A stretch of 64,000 bases of DNA, from contig NZ_NEUE01000193.1 of assembly GCF_002910905.1 (NCBI RefSeq), positions 22,141 to 86,140 of the forward strand, in the 5' to 3' direction. The notes beneath the pieces were generated by a model that did not search any database, had not been told where the DNA came from, and worked only from the letters and a program-made list of their open reading frames with translations. Made by a program: the position numbers and the translations under genes. This document shows, in pieces, positions 17,426 through 26,850 of the stretch. Each line of letters opens with the position of its first letter. Position 1 is the stretch's first letter. The stretch comes from Streptomyces sp. SM11 (GTDB lineage Bacteria; Actinomycetota; Actinomycetes; Streptomycetales; Streptomycetaceae).

Positions 17426-18328
17426 TCAGGTGGCCTCCACCGTCACGGAGAAGGAGAACCGGTCGCCCCGGTAACGGATCCGGGCCACGTCCACGACGCG
17501 CCCCTCCTCGTCGTACGTCACGCCCGTGTAGTGCAGGATCGGGCTGAGCAGCGGGACCTGGAGCAGCTCGGCGGTGACGGGGTCGGCGAGCCGGGCCTCC
17601 ACCGTGTCGGTGATCCGGGAGATCCTCACCCCGACGACGTCGCGCAGGACCTTGGTCATCGGCCAGCTTTCCAGGTCGGTCACGTCGATCCGGGCGGCGA
17701 TGTCGGGGCGTACCGCGTTCTCCGCCCAGTTGGTGGGCTCGTCGCTCTCGCCGTCGCGGCGCAGCCGCCGGTAGCAGGTCACCTCGGCGCAGTCGGGGAA
17801 GAACTCGGCGAGATCACCGGGCACCGCCGTCGGGCCATGGCCGAGAACGGTCGTCGCCTCCCCGGACTGCTGGGCCACGATCGCGTCGACCGAGCCCAGC
17901 AGCCGGACCGGGGAGACCCGCCGGGCGCGCGGCTCGATGAACGTGCCGCGCCGCCGGTGCCGGCTGATCAGCCCCTCCGTCTCCAGCTCCTTGAGCGCCT
18001 GGCGCATCGTGAGCACGCTGACCCCGTAGTGCGCGGCGAGCTGCTCCTCCGTGGGCAGCCGGGCGGAGGCGTCCTGCGGGCGGCCCAGTATGGAGGCCCG
18101 CAGGGACTGGGAGACCTGGTACCAGAGCGGCAGCTTCCGGTTCAGGACGAGGGAGTCGGGGGCGAAGGCCGGCGGGTGCGGTACCGGGTCCGCCTGGGCG
18201 GCCGGGCCGGCTCCGGCCGTGACGTCCCCGTCGCTCGCCCCGGCCGTGGCGTTCCCGTCCGCCCCGGCCTTGGTGTCCCCGTCGGTTCCCCGGGCGTCCG
18301 CCCCGGCTTGTCCGTGGCTCTCTGTCAC
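17426..18328 (-). CDS. GntR/UTRA (HutC-type) transcriptional regulator
   Basis: The protein has 300 residues from the GTG at 18326-18328. A low-complexity Ala/Gly/Asp-rich leader of about 60 residues precedes a GntR winged helix (PLWYQVSQSLRASILGRP to RHRRRGTFIEPRARR, about 70-140). A UTRA effector domain follows (about 155-295) with ILHYTGVTYDEEGRVVDVAR. UTRA regulators sense small catabolites. It follows hmgA by 35 bases on the same strand, so it probably belongs to the same transcript and may control tyrosine/homogentisate breakdown. The effector is unknown. Confidence 0.85.
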   Translation of the reverse strand: MTESHGQAGADARGTDGDTKAGADGNATAGASDGDVTAGAGPAAQADPVPHPPAFAPDSLVLNRKLPLWYQVSQSLRASILGRPQDASARLPTEEQLAAHYGVSVLTMRQALKELETEGLISRHRRRGTFIEPRARRVSPVRLLGSVDAIVAQQSGEATTVLGHGPTAVPGDLAEFFPDCAEVTCYRRLRRDGESDEPTNWAENAVRPDIAARIDVTDLESWPMTKVLRDVVGVRISRITDTVEARLADPVTAELLQVPLLSPILHYTGVTYDEEGRVVDVARIRYRGDRFSFSVTVEAT

Positions 18329-18363
18329 GTCGTCCCCGTCCCGTCCCGCCGGCCTTCCGCCGT

Positions 18364-19683
18364 CTACGGCCGGAAGTTGCGGCTCAGACCCTGCCACACG
18401 TCGTCGTAGCCGCGCTGCAGGTGGTCGGCGGCAGCCGCCTGCGCGGTCGCCGTGACCGGCCAGCGGGTCTCGAACATGAAGGCCAGACCGTCGTCGATCT
18501 TCTGCGGCTTCAGCTCCGCCGCGCTCGCCCGGTCGAAGGTCTCCCGGTCCGGTCCGTGCGCCGACATCATGTTGTGCAGGGAACCGCCGCCGGGGACGAA
18601 GCCGTCCGCCTTCGCGTCGTACGCCCCGTCGATCAGCCCCATGTACTCGCTCATCACATTGCGGTGGAAGTACGGCGGACGGAAGGTGTCCTCGCCGACC
18701 AGCCAGCGCGGGGCGAACACGACGAAGTCCACCCCGGCCAGCCCCGGGGTGTCGGACGGCGAGGTCAGCACCGTGAAGATCGACGGATCGGGGTGGTCGT
18801 AGCTGATCGTGCCGATCACGTTGAACCGGCGCAGGTCGTAGACGTACGGGGTGTGGTTGCCGTGCCAGGCCACCACATCGAGCGGCGAGTGGTCGTACGT
18901 CGCCGACCAGAGGTTCCCGCAGAACTTGTTGACCACCTCCACCGGGCCCTCGTGGTCCTCGTACGCGGCGACGGGGGCGAGGAAGTCCCGGGCGTTCGCC
19001 AGGCCGTTGGCGCCGATCGGGCCGAGGTCGGGCAGCGCGAACGGGCGGCCGTAGTTCTCGCAGACGTAGCCGCGCGCGGTCTCCTCCAGCAGCTCCACCC
19101 GGAAGCGGACCCCGCGCGGGATCAGCGCGACGTGGCCCGGCTCGGCGCGCAGCAGGCCCAGCTCGGTGCGCAGCAGCAGGCCACCGCGCTCGGGGACGAT
19201 CAGCAGCTCGCCGTCGGAGTCGCTGAACACCCGGTCCGTCATCGAGGAGTCGGCGCTGTACAGGTGGATCGCCATACCGGCGCGCTGCGCGGCGTCGCCG
19301 TTGCCGCCGAGCGTCCACAGGCCGCTCAGGAAGTCCGTGCCCGGCGCGGGGTCGGGCAGCGGGTTCCAGCGCAGCCGGTTCGGGTCCGGCACGGTCTCGG
19401 TGAAGGGCGCCGAGCGCAGGCCCCCGTTGTCGGTCCGGGTGAACGCCGGGTGGGCGGCCGAGGGGCGGATCCGGTAGAGCCAGGAACGGCGGTTGTCGGC
19501 GCGCGGCTCGGTGAACGCGGAGCCGCTCAGCTGCTCCGCGTACAGCCCGAGCGGGGCGCGCTGGGGGGAGTTGCGGCCGTGCGGCAGCGCCCCGGGAACC
19601 GCCTCCGAGCTGTGCTCGTTGCCGAAGCCGGAGGAATACGTCAGCCCCTCGGCCGTCTTCCTCGCCTGGTCGATCGCGCTCAT
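18364..19683 (-). CDS. hmgA: homogentisate 1,2-dioxygenase
   Basis: The 439-residue enzyme opens the ring of homogentisate to maleylacetoacetate in phenylalanine/tyrosine catabolism. The N-terminal [19 protein letters not shown] and the [17 protein letters not shown] block are diagnostic. So are the C-terminal metal-binding regions, with [18 protein letters not shown] (His and Glu ligands of the non-haem iron) and [15 protein letters not shown]. Length is normal. The downstream GntR regulator follows closely, and the divergent TetR gene starts about 200 bases upstream. The fumarylacetoacetase and hydroxyphenylpyruvate dioxygenase genes are not in this window. Confidence 0.96.
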   Translation of the reverse strand: MSAIDQARKTAEGLTYSSGFGNEHSSEAVPGALPHGRNSPQRAPLGLYAEQLSGSAFTEPRADNRRSWLYRIRPSAAHPAFTRTDNGGLRSAPFTETVPDPNRLRWNPLPDPAPGTDFLSGLWTLGGNGDAAQRAGMAIHLYSADSSMTDRVFSDSDGELLIVPERGGLLLRTELGLLRAEPGHVALIPRGVRFRVELLEETARGYVCENYGRPFALPDLGPIGANGLANARDFLAPVAAYEDHEGPVEVVNKFCGNLWSATYDHSPLDVVAWHGNHTPYVYDLRRFNVIGTISYDHPDPSIFTVLTSPSDTPGLAGVDFVVFAPRWLVGEDTFRPPYFHRNVMSEYMGLIDGAYDAKADGFVPGGGSLHNMMSAHGPDRETFDRASAAELKPQKIDDGLAFMFETRWPVTATAQAAAADHLQRGYDDVWQGLSRNFRP

Positions 19684-19889
19684 CCCGCACTCCCGGTGTG
19701 CCCAAGAAAGCTTTCGGATTCGCCGGACAGTGAATCCTATGCACTACCGTATGAATAGGAGCGGGGCACGTCAACGGCTTGCATCGCGCCATTCGTGGCA
19801 TGTGCCGCGCTCCTCGTCCCGGGTGTGGACAGGGGGACTCCCCGGGCCGGGTGCGGCTGCCGTTCGCGGGGCGAAGGGGGCACGGCATC

Positions 19890-20510
19890 ATGGGGCCCGT
19901 GCCCCATGTCAACCCGAATCTCCGCCGCGCCCCCGTGCAGCAGCGCAGCGCCGACCGCCTGGCCCGGATACTCGACTCCTGCGCCGGGCTCCTCGACGAG
20001 ACCGGCTACGAGCAGCTCACCACCCGGGCCGTCGCCGAGCGTGCCGAGGTGCCCATCGGCTCCGTCTACCGGTTCTTCTCCAACAAGCGCGCGCTCGTCG
20101 ACGCCCTCGCGCTGCGCAACCTGGACGTCTACGCCGAGCGCATCGCCGCCCGGCTCGCGGACCTCCCCGCCACCGACTGGCGTGCCGCCATCGACGCGGT
20201 GCTCGACGAGTACCTGGCGATGAAGCGGAGCGTCCCCGGCTTCGCCCTCGTCGACTTCGGGCCGCCGGTTCCCGTCGGGGGTGCGGCGGACGACGCCAAC
20301 CGGCGGCTGGCGGACCGGCTCGCCGTCCTGCTCGCCGGCCACCTCGGCCGCCGGCCCGACGAGGTGCTGTCCCGGGCGATCCTGGTGAGCGTCGAGGCCG
20401 CGGACGCGCTGCTCCAGCTCGCCTTCCGTACGGAACCGTCGGGGGACGCGGCCATCGTCGCCGAGACCCGGACCCTGGTCAGGTCCTACCTCGCCCAGAC
20501 ACTTGACTGA
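19890..20510 (+). CDS. TetR family transcriptional regulator
   Basis: The 206-residue regulator has an N-terminal helix-turn-helix (QRSADRLARILDSCAGLLDE to IGSVYRFFSNKRALVDALAL, about 15-65) and an all-helical ligand domain with a PF17920-like C-terminus. The start at 19890 (MGPVPHVNPN) fits the GAAGGGGG site ten bases upstream. The GTG at 19899 (VPHVNPNLRRAPVQQRS), from memory, fits common annotation of orthologues. It is divergent from hmgA and precedes the molybdopterin oxidoreductase gene by about 190 bases. Its targets cannot be told. Confidence 0.88.
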   Translation: MGPVPHVNPNLRRAPVQQRSADRLARILDSCAGLLDETGYEQLTTRAVAERAEVPIGSVYRFFSNKRALVDALALRNLDVYAERIAARLADLPATDWRAAIDAVLDEYLAMKRSVPGFALVDFGPPVPVGGAADDANRRLADRLAVLLAGHLGRRPDEVLSRAILVSVEAADALLQLAFRTEPSGDAAIVAETRTLVRSYLAQTLD

Positions 20511-20702
20511 GCGATGTCCCCTGAGCGATGGCCCCTGAGCGATGCCCCCAGGTCGGGGGCTCGTCCGTCTGCTCCTCCACTTTCCCCTCCGCGCAACACC
20601 TCCCCACCATGCGTACCGGTCGGTATGCTCGGCCGGGCCGGGGCTCCACGCCCGCCCGGCTCATGTCCGCGCGCCGTCGCCGCAGCCGCCCGGGGAGGGC
20701 CC

Positions 20703-22886
20703 ATGTCCCACGACTCCCGCACCGCACCACGTATCTGCCCCCTCTGCGAGGCCACCTGCGGCCTCACCCTCACCATCGAGGGGACCGTCGTCACCGGCGC
20801 GCGCGGCGACCGCGACGACATCTTCAGCCGGGGCTTCATCTGCCCCAAGGGCGCATCCTTCGGGGGGCTCGACGCCGACCCCGACCGGCTGCGCTTCCCC
20901 CTCGTACGCGGCGACGACGGGGAGCTGCGCGAGGCTGCCTGGAGCGAGGCGTTCGACCTGATCGCCGCACGGATACCGGCCCTGACGAAGGCCCACGGGC
21001 CCGGGGCCGTCGGCGTGGTCCTCGGCAACCCCAACGTGCACACGATGGCCGGCTCCCTCTACCCGCCCCTGCTGCTCGCCGCCCTGCGCACCCGTAACGT
21101 CTTCACCACGAGCACCCTGGACCAGATGCCCAAGCACGTCTCCAGTGGCCTGCTCTTCGGTGACGCGCACGCCATCCCCGTACCGGATCTCGACCGCACC
21201 GACCACCTTCTCCTGATCGGCGCCAACCCGCTGGAGTCCAACGGCAGCCTCTGCACCGCCCCCGACTTCCCCGGCCGGCTCAAGGCCCTGCGCAAGCGCG
21301 GCGGCACCCTCACCGTCATCGACCCGCGCCGCACCCGCACCGCCCGTCTCGCCGACCGGCACGTCGCGATCCGGCCCGGCGCGGACGCCCTGCTGCTGGC
21401 CGCGCTCGCGCGGACCCTGCTGACGGAAAAGCTCGCCGACCCCGGTCCGCTCGCCGAGCACCTGGAGGGCATCGACGAACTCGCCACCGCCCTGGCGGAC
21501 TTCCCCCCGGACGCCGTCGCCGCCGCCTGCGACGTGGACGCGGCCACCATCACCGCCATCGCCCGCGAACTAGCCGCCGCCCCCACCGCCGCCGTCTACG
21601 GGCGCATCGGCAGCTGCACCGTCGAGCACGGCACCCTGGCCAGCTGGCTGGTGGACGTCCTCAACATCCTCACCGGCAACCTCGACCGGCCCGGCGGCGC
21701 CCTGTTCCCGCTCTCCGCCACCGCGCGCGCCCCACGGCCCGCCGCCCCGGGCAAGGGGTTCGCGCTCGGCCGCTGGTCGAGCCGGGTCTCCGGGCACCCC
21801 GAGGCCAAGGGTGAACTGCCCATCGCCGCCCTCGCCGAGGAGATCGACACCCCGGGAGAGGGCCGTATCCGCGCCCTGGTGGTCGTCGCGGCCAACCCCG
21901 TACTCTCCGCGCCCGACGGCGACCGCCTCGACGCGGCCCTCGCCGACGGGCTCGACTTCATGGTCAGCGTCGACCCCTACCTGAACGAGACCTCCCGGCA
22001 CGCCGACGTCGTCCTGCCTCCGCCGCCGCCCTCGCAGAGCGCCCACTTCGACTTCGCGTTCAACAGCTTCGCCGTGCACAACCAGGTCCGCTACACCCGC
22101 GCCGCCGTGCCCCTGGAGGACGGGCGAATGGACGAGAGCGAGATCCACGCCCGTCTCGTCCTCGCGGTGAGCGGCATGTACGGCGCGCCGCCCTCCGCCG
22201 TCGACGACCTGGCCATCGGCACCGCCCTCACCCGGGCCGGGGCCCCGAAGGAGCAGGCCACCGAGCTCACCGGCGATAGCGGTCCCGAACGCCGCCTCGA
22301 CCTCATGCTGCGCCTCGGCCCGTACGGGCTGTCGCTGGAACAGCTCCTCGCCCACCCGCACGGCATCGACCTCGGCCCGCTGAAACCCCGCGTCCCGGAG
22401 GTCCTGCGCACCCGCTCCGGCCGCATCGAACTGCTCCCGGAGCCGATCGCCGCCGATCTGCCGCGCCTGCGCCGGGCGCTGGGCGACCGGCCCGCCCCGC
22501 TCGTCCTCGTCGGCCGCCGCCATCTGCGCTCCAACAACAGCTGGATGCACAACGTCGGCTCGCTCACCGGCGGGTCCAACGTCTGCACGCTCCAGATCCA
22601 CCCCGACGACGCGGCCCGCCTCGGGCTCGTGGACGGGGCCACGGCCCGGATCGAGTCGTCGGGCGGCGGGATCGAGGCTCCCACCGAGATCACCGACACC
22701 GTGCGCAGCGGGGTGGTGAGCCTGCCGCACGGCTGGGGTCACAGCCGCCCCGGAACCCGTATGGCGGTCGCCGCCGCTCAACCGGGAGCGAACGTCAACC
22801 AACTGCTCGACGGCACGCTCCTGGATCCGCTGTCCGGCACCGCCGTACTGAACGCCATTCCGGTCTCCGTGACCCCCGCTCCGTAG
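20703..22886 (+). CDS. molybdopterin-dependent oxidoreductase with N-terminal Fe4S4 site
   Basis: The 727-residue protein belongs to the formate dehydrogenase/nitrate reductase (DMSO reductase) superfamily. Cys12, Cys15, Cys19 and Cys47 (CPLCEATC then FICPKG) form the iron-sulfur motif. The molybdopterin domain runs through GVVLGNPNVHT, LLIGANPLESNG and LTVIDPRRTRTA. The C-terminal dinucleotide-binding barrel has RRHLRSNNSWMHNVGSLTGG and VSLPHGWGH. There is no Tat signal, so it is probably cytoplasmic. The ATG at 20703 is taken because the protein then begins just before the cysteine motif. No electron-transfer subunit is adjacent, and substrate is unknown. Confidence 0.9.
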   Translation: MSHDSRTAPRICPLCEATCGLTLTIEGTVVTGARGDRDDIFSRGFICPKGASFGGLDADPDRLRFPLVRGDDGELREAAWSEAFDLIAARIPALTKAHGPGAVGVVLGNPNVHTMAGSLYPPLLLAALRTRNVFTTSTLDQMPKHVSSGLLFGDAHAIPVPDLDRTDHLLLIGANPLESNGSLCTAPDFPGRLKALRKRGGTLTVIDPRRTRTARLADRHVAIRPGADALLLAALARTLLTEKLADPGPLAEHLEGIDELATALADFPPDAVAAACDVDAATITAIARELAAAPTAAVYGRIGSCTVEHGTLASWLVDVLNILTGNLDRPGGALFPLSATARAPRPAAPGKGFALGRWSSRVSGHPEAKGELPIAALAEEIDTPGEGRIRALVVVAANPVLSAPDGDRLDAALADGLDFMVSVDPYLNETSRHADVVLPPPPPSQSAHFDFAFNSFAVHNQVRYTRAAVPLEDGRMDESEIHARLVLAVSGMYGAPPSAVDDLAIGTALTRAGAPKEQATELTGDSGPERRLDLMLRLGPYGLSLEQLLAHPHGIDLGPLKPRVPEVLRTRSGRIELLPEPIAADLPRLRRALGDRPAPLVLVGRRHLRSNNSWMHNVGSLTGGSNVCTLQIHPDDAARLGLVDGATARIESSGGGIEAPTEITDTVRSGVVSLPHGWGHSRPGTRMAVAAAQPGANVNQLLDGTLLDPLSGTAVLNAIPVSVTPAP

Positions 22887-22909
22887 CATCACCGTGCTGA
22901 CCTGGGATT

Positions 22910-23116
22910 TTGCTCGTACTGCTCGCGCTGGAGATCGCGCGCGCCTCCCTGGCCGGCCAGGCCCTGCACATGTCCTCGCCGCTCGTGCCCGCCGTGTACG
23001 TCCTCGTCGGCATGGCGAAGGTCGAGTTCGGCGACCACACCCGCTTCACCGTGGAGTGGGCCGTGCTCACCTCCCTCGTGGTGCTCGGGGCGGGCATCCT
23101 CTTCGGCATCATGTGA
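22910..23116 (+). CDS. short membrane protein or remnant, two helices
   Basis: Frame 2 reads LLVLLALEIARASLAGQALHMSSP... then AVYVLVGMAKVEFGDHTRF and a hydrophobic end VLTSLVVLGAGILFGIM, 68 residues from a TTG at 22910. There are two membrane segments. The lack of a ribosome site, an unusual start codon and the position right after another gene suggest the C-terminal remnant of a larger membrane protein. I cannot name the family. The stop overlaps the ATG of the next remnant. Confidence 0.35.
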   Translation: MLVLLALEIARASLAGQALHMSSPLVPAVYVLVGMAKVEFGDHTRFTVEWAVLTSLVVLGAGILFGIM

Positions 23117-23490
23117 TGACACCCGAACCACGGACCGGGCCCGGCAGGGGCCGGCTGCTGCGCCTCGTCATCGCCTTCGCGTTCGCGCAGGGGGCGGTGC
23201 CGATGGCGCGGCCCGCCGTCTCCTACCGGGCTCTCGTGCCGGGGGAGTGCGGTCTCCCCCGCTCGAACGGAGTTGAGAGCGTGGAGAAGAGGCGGCCGTC
23301 GGCGTCATCGCCGGGATCCACGCCCCGCTCCCGCTGTTCGTCGCCGTTCGCGCTGCTCGGCGTGGGTCTGGTCGGCGCGGCGGGCCCCGGACTGCGTGGA
23401 GAGGGCCGTACGGAGCACGCCCCCGTACCGCCGGACACCGGAGCCGCCCCCGTGCAGCAGCCGGGGTCCGACGATGTTCCCCGGCGCTGA
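23116..23490 (+). pseudogene. MFS transporter remnant
   Basis: The ATG at 23116 reads MTPEPRTGPGRGRLLRLVIA then FAFAQGAVPMARPAVSYRAL, which is the N-terminal helix of a sugar-phosphate/multidrug MFS protein. The match is then lost. A matching second helix (AAVGVIAGIHAPLPLFVAV) appears in another frame near 23290-23350, after which nothing recognisable follows. An intact protein would have about 400 residues. I read it as a degraded gene. Confidence 0.5.
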
Positions 23491-23504
23491 CGGGCCCGCC
23501 CGGT

Positions 23505-24004
23505 TCAGCGCCCCGTCGAGCCGTCGATCAGCTCGCGGAGGATGTCCGCGTGGCCGGCGTGGCGGCCGGTCTCCTCGATCATGTGTGTGAGGGCCCAACG
23601 GGCGCTGGGGGCGGGGCCCCCGGGCGCGGGCGGGGCACCGGCGCGCCGAGGTCGGCGCACGTGTCGAGTACGCCGTTCGCCTCCGTGACCGCCTCCCGGT
23701 AGCGGGCGACGACCTCGGCCACGCCGTCCTCGGGGGCGGCGCCGAAGGTCGCCGGCCAGTCGGCGACCCGCTCCCCGAGGAACAGGGACCGCTCGACGGA
23801 CGTCAGATGGCTGAGCAGGCCGAGCAGATTCGTGCCCGAGGGCACCCCGGCGGTGCGGACCTCCGGTTCCGGGACCCCCTCGACCTTCGCGGCGACCGAG
23901 TCGCGCAGATAGTCGAGGAAGCCGCGCAGCACCTCGGCCTCGCTGCCCCCGGTCCGGGGCGGCGGGGTGTCCCGGCGGCGTCGGGGGCGAGGTGCGGCGG
24001 TCAT
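23505..24004 (-). pseudogene. DinB-like DUF664 protein, frameshifted near its end
   Basis: From the ATG at 24002-24004 the frame reads a DUF664/DinB-superfamily protein ([39 protein letters not shown]). Members are four-helix bundles that bind a metal through three His and often act as mycothiol- or bacillithiol-dependent transferases. It goes out of frame around 23620-23630 in a C-rich run. The correct end ([20 protein letters not shown] then [13 protein letters not shown]), carrying two of the usual His ligands, is in another frame ending at 23505. Adding one base restores about 166 residues. It may be a sequencing error. Confidence 0.7.
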
Positions 24005-24176
24005 GGGTGCCTCCTGGGAATCCGGGGTTCACGTGTTCGTCCCAGTCTTGGCCGGGCCGCAGCCGTCAGGACAAGGGATCATGCCGTTCCGGCAAGAGCG
24101 CGCGGGGCGGGGACGTCCGTGCCGGGGCGTGCGTTCCGGGCGTGACGGGCGTCTCGGGCGGCTCCCTGGCGCCAGA

Positions 24177-24195
24177 AAACTAACGGCGCTAGTTT
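24177..24195. promoter_or_regulatory. TetR-type operator upstream of aldehyde dehydrogenase
   Basis: AAACTAACGGCGCTAGTTT is a 19-bp inverted repeat (AAACTA/TAGTTT arms) 73 bases before the ALDH ATG. It matches 14 of 19 bases with the site at 30577-30595 between a TetR gene and an acyl-CoA dehydrogenase gene, suggesting a common regulator. Confidence 0.6.
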
Positions 24196-24267
24196 GGGCG
24201 GGTGCGACGTGTGCCCCGCGCCGCACGGCTTCGGCGCTCCGCACAGCACGTCCGGGAGGAAACAGCC

Positions 24268-25662
24268 ATGAAGGCCCATGACCAGATGTACATCGACGGT
24301 GCGTGGCGGCCCGCCGTCGGCCAGGACACGATCGCGGTCGTGAACCCGGCCGACGAGCAGGTCATCGCCCACGTGCCGGCGGGGACGGCCGAGGACGTCG
24401 ACGCGGCGGTACGGGCCGCGCGCGCCGCCTTCCCCGCCTGGGCCGCGACCCCGCCCGCCGAGCGCGCCGCCCGGCTCACCGCGCTGGCCGAAGCGCTGGC
24501 CGCCCGCGAGGACGAGCTGGCCGAGACGATCACGGCCGAGCTGGGGTCACCGCTGCCGCTGTCGCGGATGGTCCACGCGGGCGTGCCCATGCTGGTGGCC
24601 GCCTCGTACGCCGAACTGGCCGCCCGCCACGCCTTCGAGGAGCGGATCGGCAACTCCACCGTGCTGCTGGAGCCGGTCGGCGTGGTCGGCGCGATCACCC
24701 CCTGGAACTACCCGCTCCACCAGATCGTCGCCAAGGTCGCCCCCGCGCTCGCCGCGGGCTGCACGGTCGTCCTCAAGCCCGCCGAGGACACCCCGCTCAC
24801 CGCCCAGCTCTTCGCGGAGGCCACCGAGGCGGCCGGCCTGCCGCCGGGCGTCTTCAACCTCGTCACCGGCCTCGGACCGGTCGCGGGCCAGGCGCTCGCC
24901 GCCCACGAGGACGTCGACCTGGTCTCCTTCACCGGTTCCACCGCCGTCGGCAAGCAGATCGGCGCCACCGCCGGAGCCGCCGTCAAGCGCGTCGCCCTGG
25001 AGCTGGGCGGCAAGTCCGCCAATGTGATCCTGCCCGGCGCGGACCTCGCCAAGGCGGTCAACGTCGGCATCGCCAACGTGATGACCAACTCCGGCCAGAC
25101 GTGCAGCGCGTGGACCCGGATGCTGGTGGACGCGGAGCGGTACGACGAGGCCGTGGAGCTCGCGGCGAACGCCGTCACCAAGTACGTACCCGGGGGGCGG
25201 GTCGGTCCGCTCGTCAACGCCAAGCAGCAGGCCCGGGTGCGCGGTTACATCGCCAAGGGCGTCGAGGAGGGCGCCCGGCTGGTCGCGGGAGGCCCGGACG
25301 CGCCGCTGGAGACCGGCTACTACGTCAGCCCGACGGTCTTCGCCGACGTCACCCCGGACATGACGATCGCCCGCGAGGAGATCTTCGGCCCGGTGGTCTC
25401 GATCCTGCGGTACGAGGACGTGGACGACGCCCTGCGGATCGCCAACGACACCGTGTACGGGCTCGCGGGAGCCGTGTGGGCCGCGGACGACGAGCAGGCG
25501 GTGGCCTTCGCCCGCAGGATGGACACCGGGCAGGTCGACATCAACGGCGGCCGCTTCAACCCGCTGGCCCCGTTCGGCGGTTACAAGCAGTCGGGGGTGG
25601 GTCGCGAGCTGGGGCCGCACGGTCTGGCGGAGTACCTCCAGACCAAGTCCCTCCAGTTCTGA
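24268..25662 (+). CDS. NAD(P)-dependent aldehyde dehydrogenase
   Basis: The 464-residue ALDH-superfamily enzyme oxidises an aldehyde to the acid. Visible motifs are the NAD-binding [15 protein letters not shown], the [11 protein letters not shown] loop, the general base Glu in LELGGKSAN, the catalytic Cys in [11 protein letters not shown], and [10 protein letters not shown] and [15 protein letters not shown] near the end. GGGAGGAA lies just before the ATG at 24268. It is followed after about 50 bases by a zinc alcohol dehydrogenase, so the two may oxidise an alcohol stepwise to an acid. A TetR-type palindrome upstream suggests induction by its substrate. Confidence 0.93.
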   Translation: MKAHDQMYIDGAWRPAVGQDTIAVVNPADEQVIAHVPAGTAEDVDAAVRAARAAFPAWAATPPAERAARLTALAEALAAREDELAETITAELGSPLPLSRMVHAGVPMLVAASYAELAARHAFEERIGNSTVLLEPVGVVGAITPWNYPLHQIVAKVAPALAAGCTVVLKPAEDTPLTAQLFAEATEAAGLPPGVFNLVTGLGPVAGQALAAHEDVDLVSFTGSTAVGKQIGATAGAAVKRVALELGGKSANVILPGADLAKAVNVGIANVMTNSGQTCSAWTRMLVDAERYDEAVELAANAVTKYVPGGRVGPLVNAKQQARVRGYIAKGVEEGARLVAGGPDAPLETGYYVSPTVFADVTPDMTIAREEIFGPVVSILRYEDVDDALRIANDTVYGLAGAVWAADDEQAVAFARRMDTGQVDINGGRFNPLAPFGGYKQSGVGRELGPHGLAEYLQTKSLQF

Positions 25663-25711
25663 AGCCGTCGCCCGCCCAGCCAGTCGTTCGAAGAGCCCTA
25701 GGAGTCTGTTC

Positions 25712-26791
25712 GTGGTCCGCGCCGCCGTACTGCCCGCCGTCGGAGCTCCGTTGGAGATCACCGACATCGTCCTGCCGGAGCCCGGCCCCGGCCAGGTGCG
25801 TATCGTGCTCGCCGCCGCCGGGGTCTGTCACTCCGACCTGTCCCTGTCCAACGGCACCATGCGCGTTCCGGTGCCGGCCGTCCTCGGACACGAGGGCGCC
25901 GGCAGGGTCCTGGCGGTCGGCGAGGGCGTCACACATGTGGCCCCGGGCGACGGAGTGGTCCTCAACTGGGCCCCCTCCTGCGGGGCCTGCTTCCACTGCG
26001 GGATCGGCGAGGTCTGGCTCTGCGCCGACGCCCTGAAGGGGACCGCCAACCAGCACGCCCGTACGGCGGACGGCACCGACCTCCACCCCGGCCTCAATGT
26101 CGCGGCCTTCGCGGAGGAGACGGTCGTCGCCGGCAACTGTGTGCTCCCCGCCCCCGACGGCATCCCGCTCACCGACGCCGCCCTCCTCGGCTGCGCGGTC
26201 CTGACCGGCTACGGGGCCATCCACCACAGCGCCAAGGTCCGCGAGGGCGAGAGCGTCGTGGTCTTCGGGATCGGCGGTGTCGGCCTCGCCGTGCTCCAGG
26301 CCGCCCGGATCGCCGGCGCGTCCCGGATCATCGCGGTCGACGTCTCCCCGGCCAAGGAGGAGCTGGCCCGGCAGGCCGGGGCGACCGATTACGTCATCGC
26401 CTCCGACACCACCCCGCGCGAGATCCGCAAGCTCTCCGGCGGCCAGGGCACGGACGTCGCCGTGGAGTGCGTCGGCCGCCCCGCGACCATCCGGGCCGCC
26501 TGGGAGTCCACCCGGCGCGGCGGGCGCACCACGGTCGTCGGGATCGGCGGCAAGGACCAGCAGGTCACCTTCAACGCCCTGGAGATCTTCCACTGGGGCC
26601 GGTCCCTGACGGGCTGCGTCTACGGCAACAGCGACCCGGCCCGCGATCTGCCCGCCCTCGCCGACCACATCCGCGCGGGCCGCTTCGACCTGTCGATGAT
26701 GGTCACCGAGCGCATCACCCTGGGCGGCATCCCCGCCGCCTTCGACAACATGGTCGCGGGCAAGGGCGGCCGCGCGCTGGTGGTGTTCTAG
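25712..26791 (+). CDS. zinc-dependent alcohol dehydrogenase (class III-like MDR)
   Basis: The 359-residue medium-chain dehydrogenase has catalytic zinc ligands Cys39 (GVCHSD) and GHE at 59-61. A structural-zinc cysteine cluster follows (SCGACFHCGIGEVWLC) and the Rossmann motif is GIGGVGLAVLQAA. The GTG at 25712 gives VRAAVLPAVGAPLEI, a normal MDR start. It lies about 50 bases after the aldehyde dehydrogenase and probably shares its transcript. Its stop is the first part of a palindrome that also covers the stop of the convergent PPK2 gene. Its specific alcohol is unknown; benzyl- and long-chain-alcohol enzymes look similar. Confidence 0.9.
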   Translation: MVRAAVLPAVGAPLEITDIVLPEPGPGQVRIVLAAAGVCHSDLSLSNGTMRVPVPAVLGHEGAGRVLAVGEGVTHVAPGDGVVLNWAPSCGACFHCGIGEVWLCADALKGTANQHARTADGTDLHPGLNVAAFAEETVVAGNCVLPAPDGIPLTDAALLGCAVLTGYGAIHHSAKVREGESVVVFGIGGVGLAVLQAARIAGASRIIAVDVSPAKEELARQAGATDYVIASDTTPREIRKLSGGQGTDVAVECVGRPATIRAAWESTRRGGRTTVVGIGGKDQQVTFNALEIFHWGRSLTGCVYGNSDPARDLPALADHIRAGRFDLSMMVTERITLGGIPAAFDNMVAGKGGRALVVF

Positions 26792-26850
26792 GGCCTGTCG
26801 TCGGACTGTTGTCGTCGCCTGGCGGACAGCAGTCCGGCGACAGGCCCTAG
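26789..26850. terminator. palindrome spanning two convergent stop codons
   Basis: The left arm TAGGGCCTGTCGTCGGACTG pairs through about 24 bases with the right arm ending CAGGCCCTAG, with two G-T wobbles and an 11-base loop. The first TAG is the stop of the alcohol dehydrogenase. The last CTA is the stop of PPK2 on the other strand. It is a likely bidirectional terminator and resembles the other AGGGCCT palindromes in the window. Confidence 0.7.

Noticed and set aside
19725..19765. CCTAT...ATAGG inverted repeat before hmgA as an operator
   Set aside because: Short arms with a long spacer and no second copy in the window; too weak to list.
22910..23116. PsiE-like phosphate starvation protein
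   Set aside because: The hydrophobic pattern is only vaguely similar and the family signature is missing.
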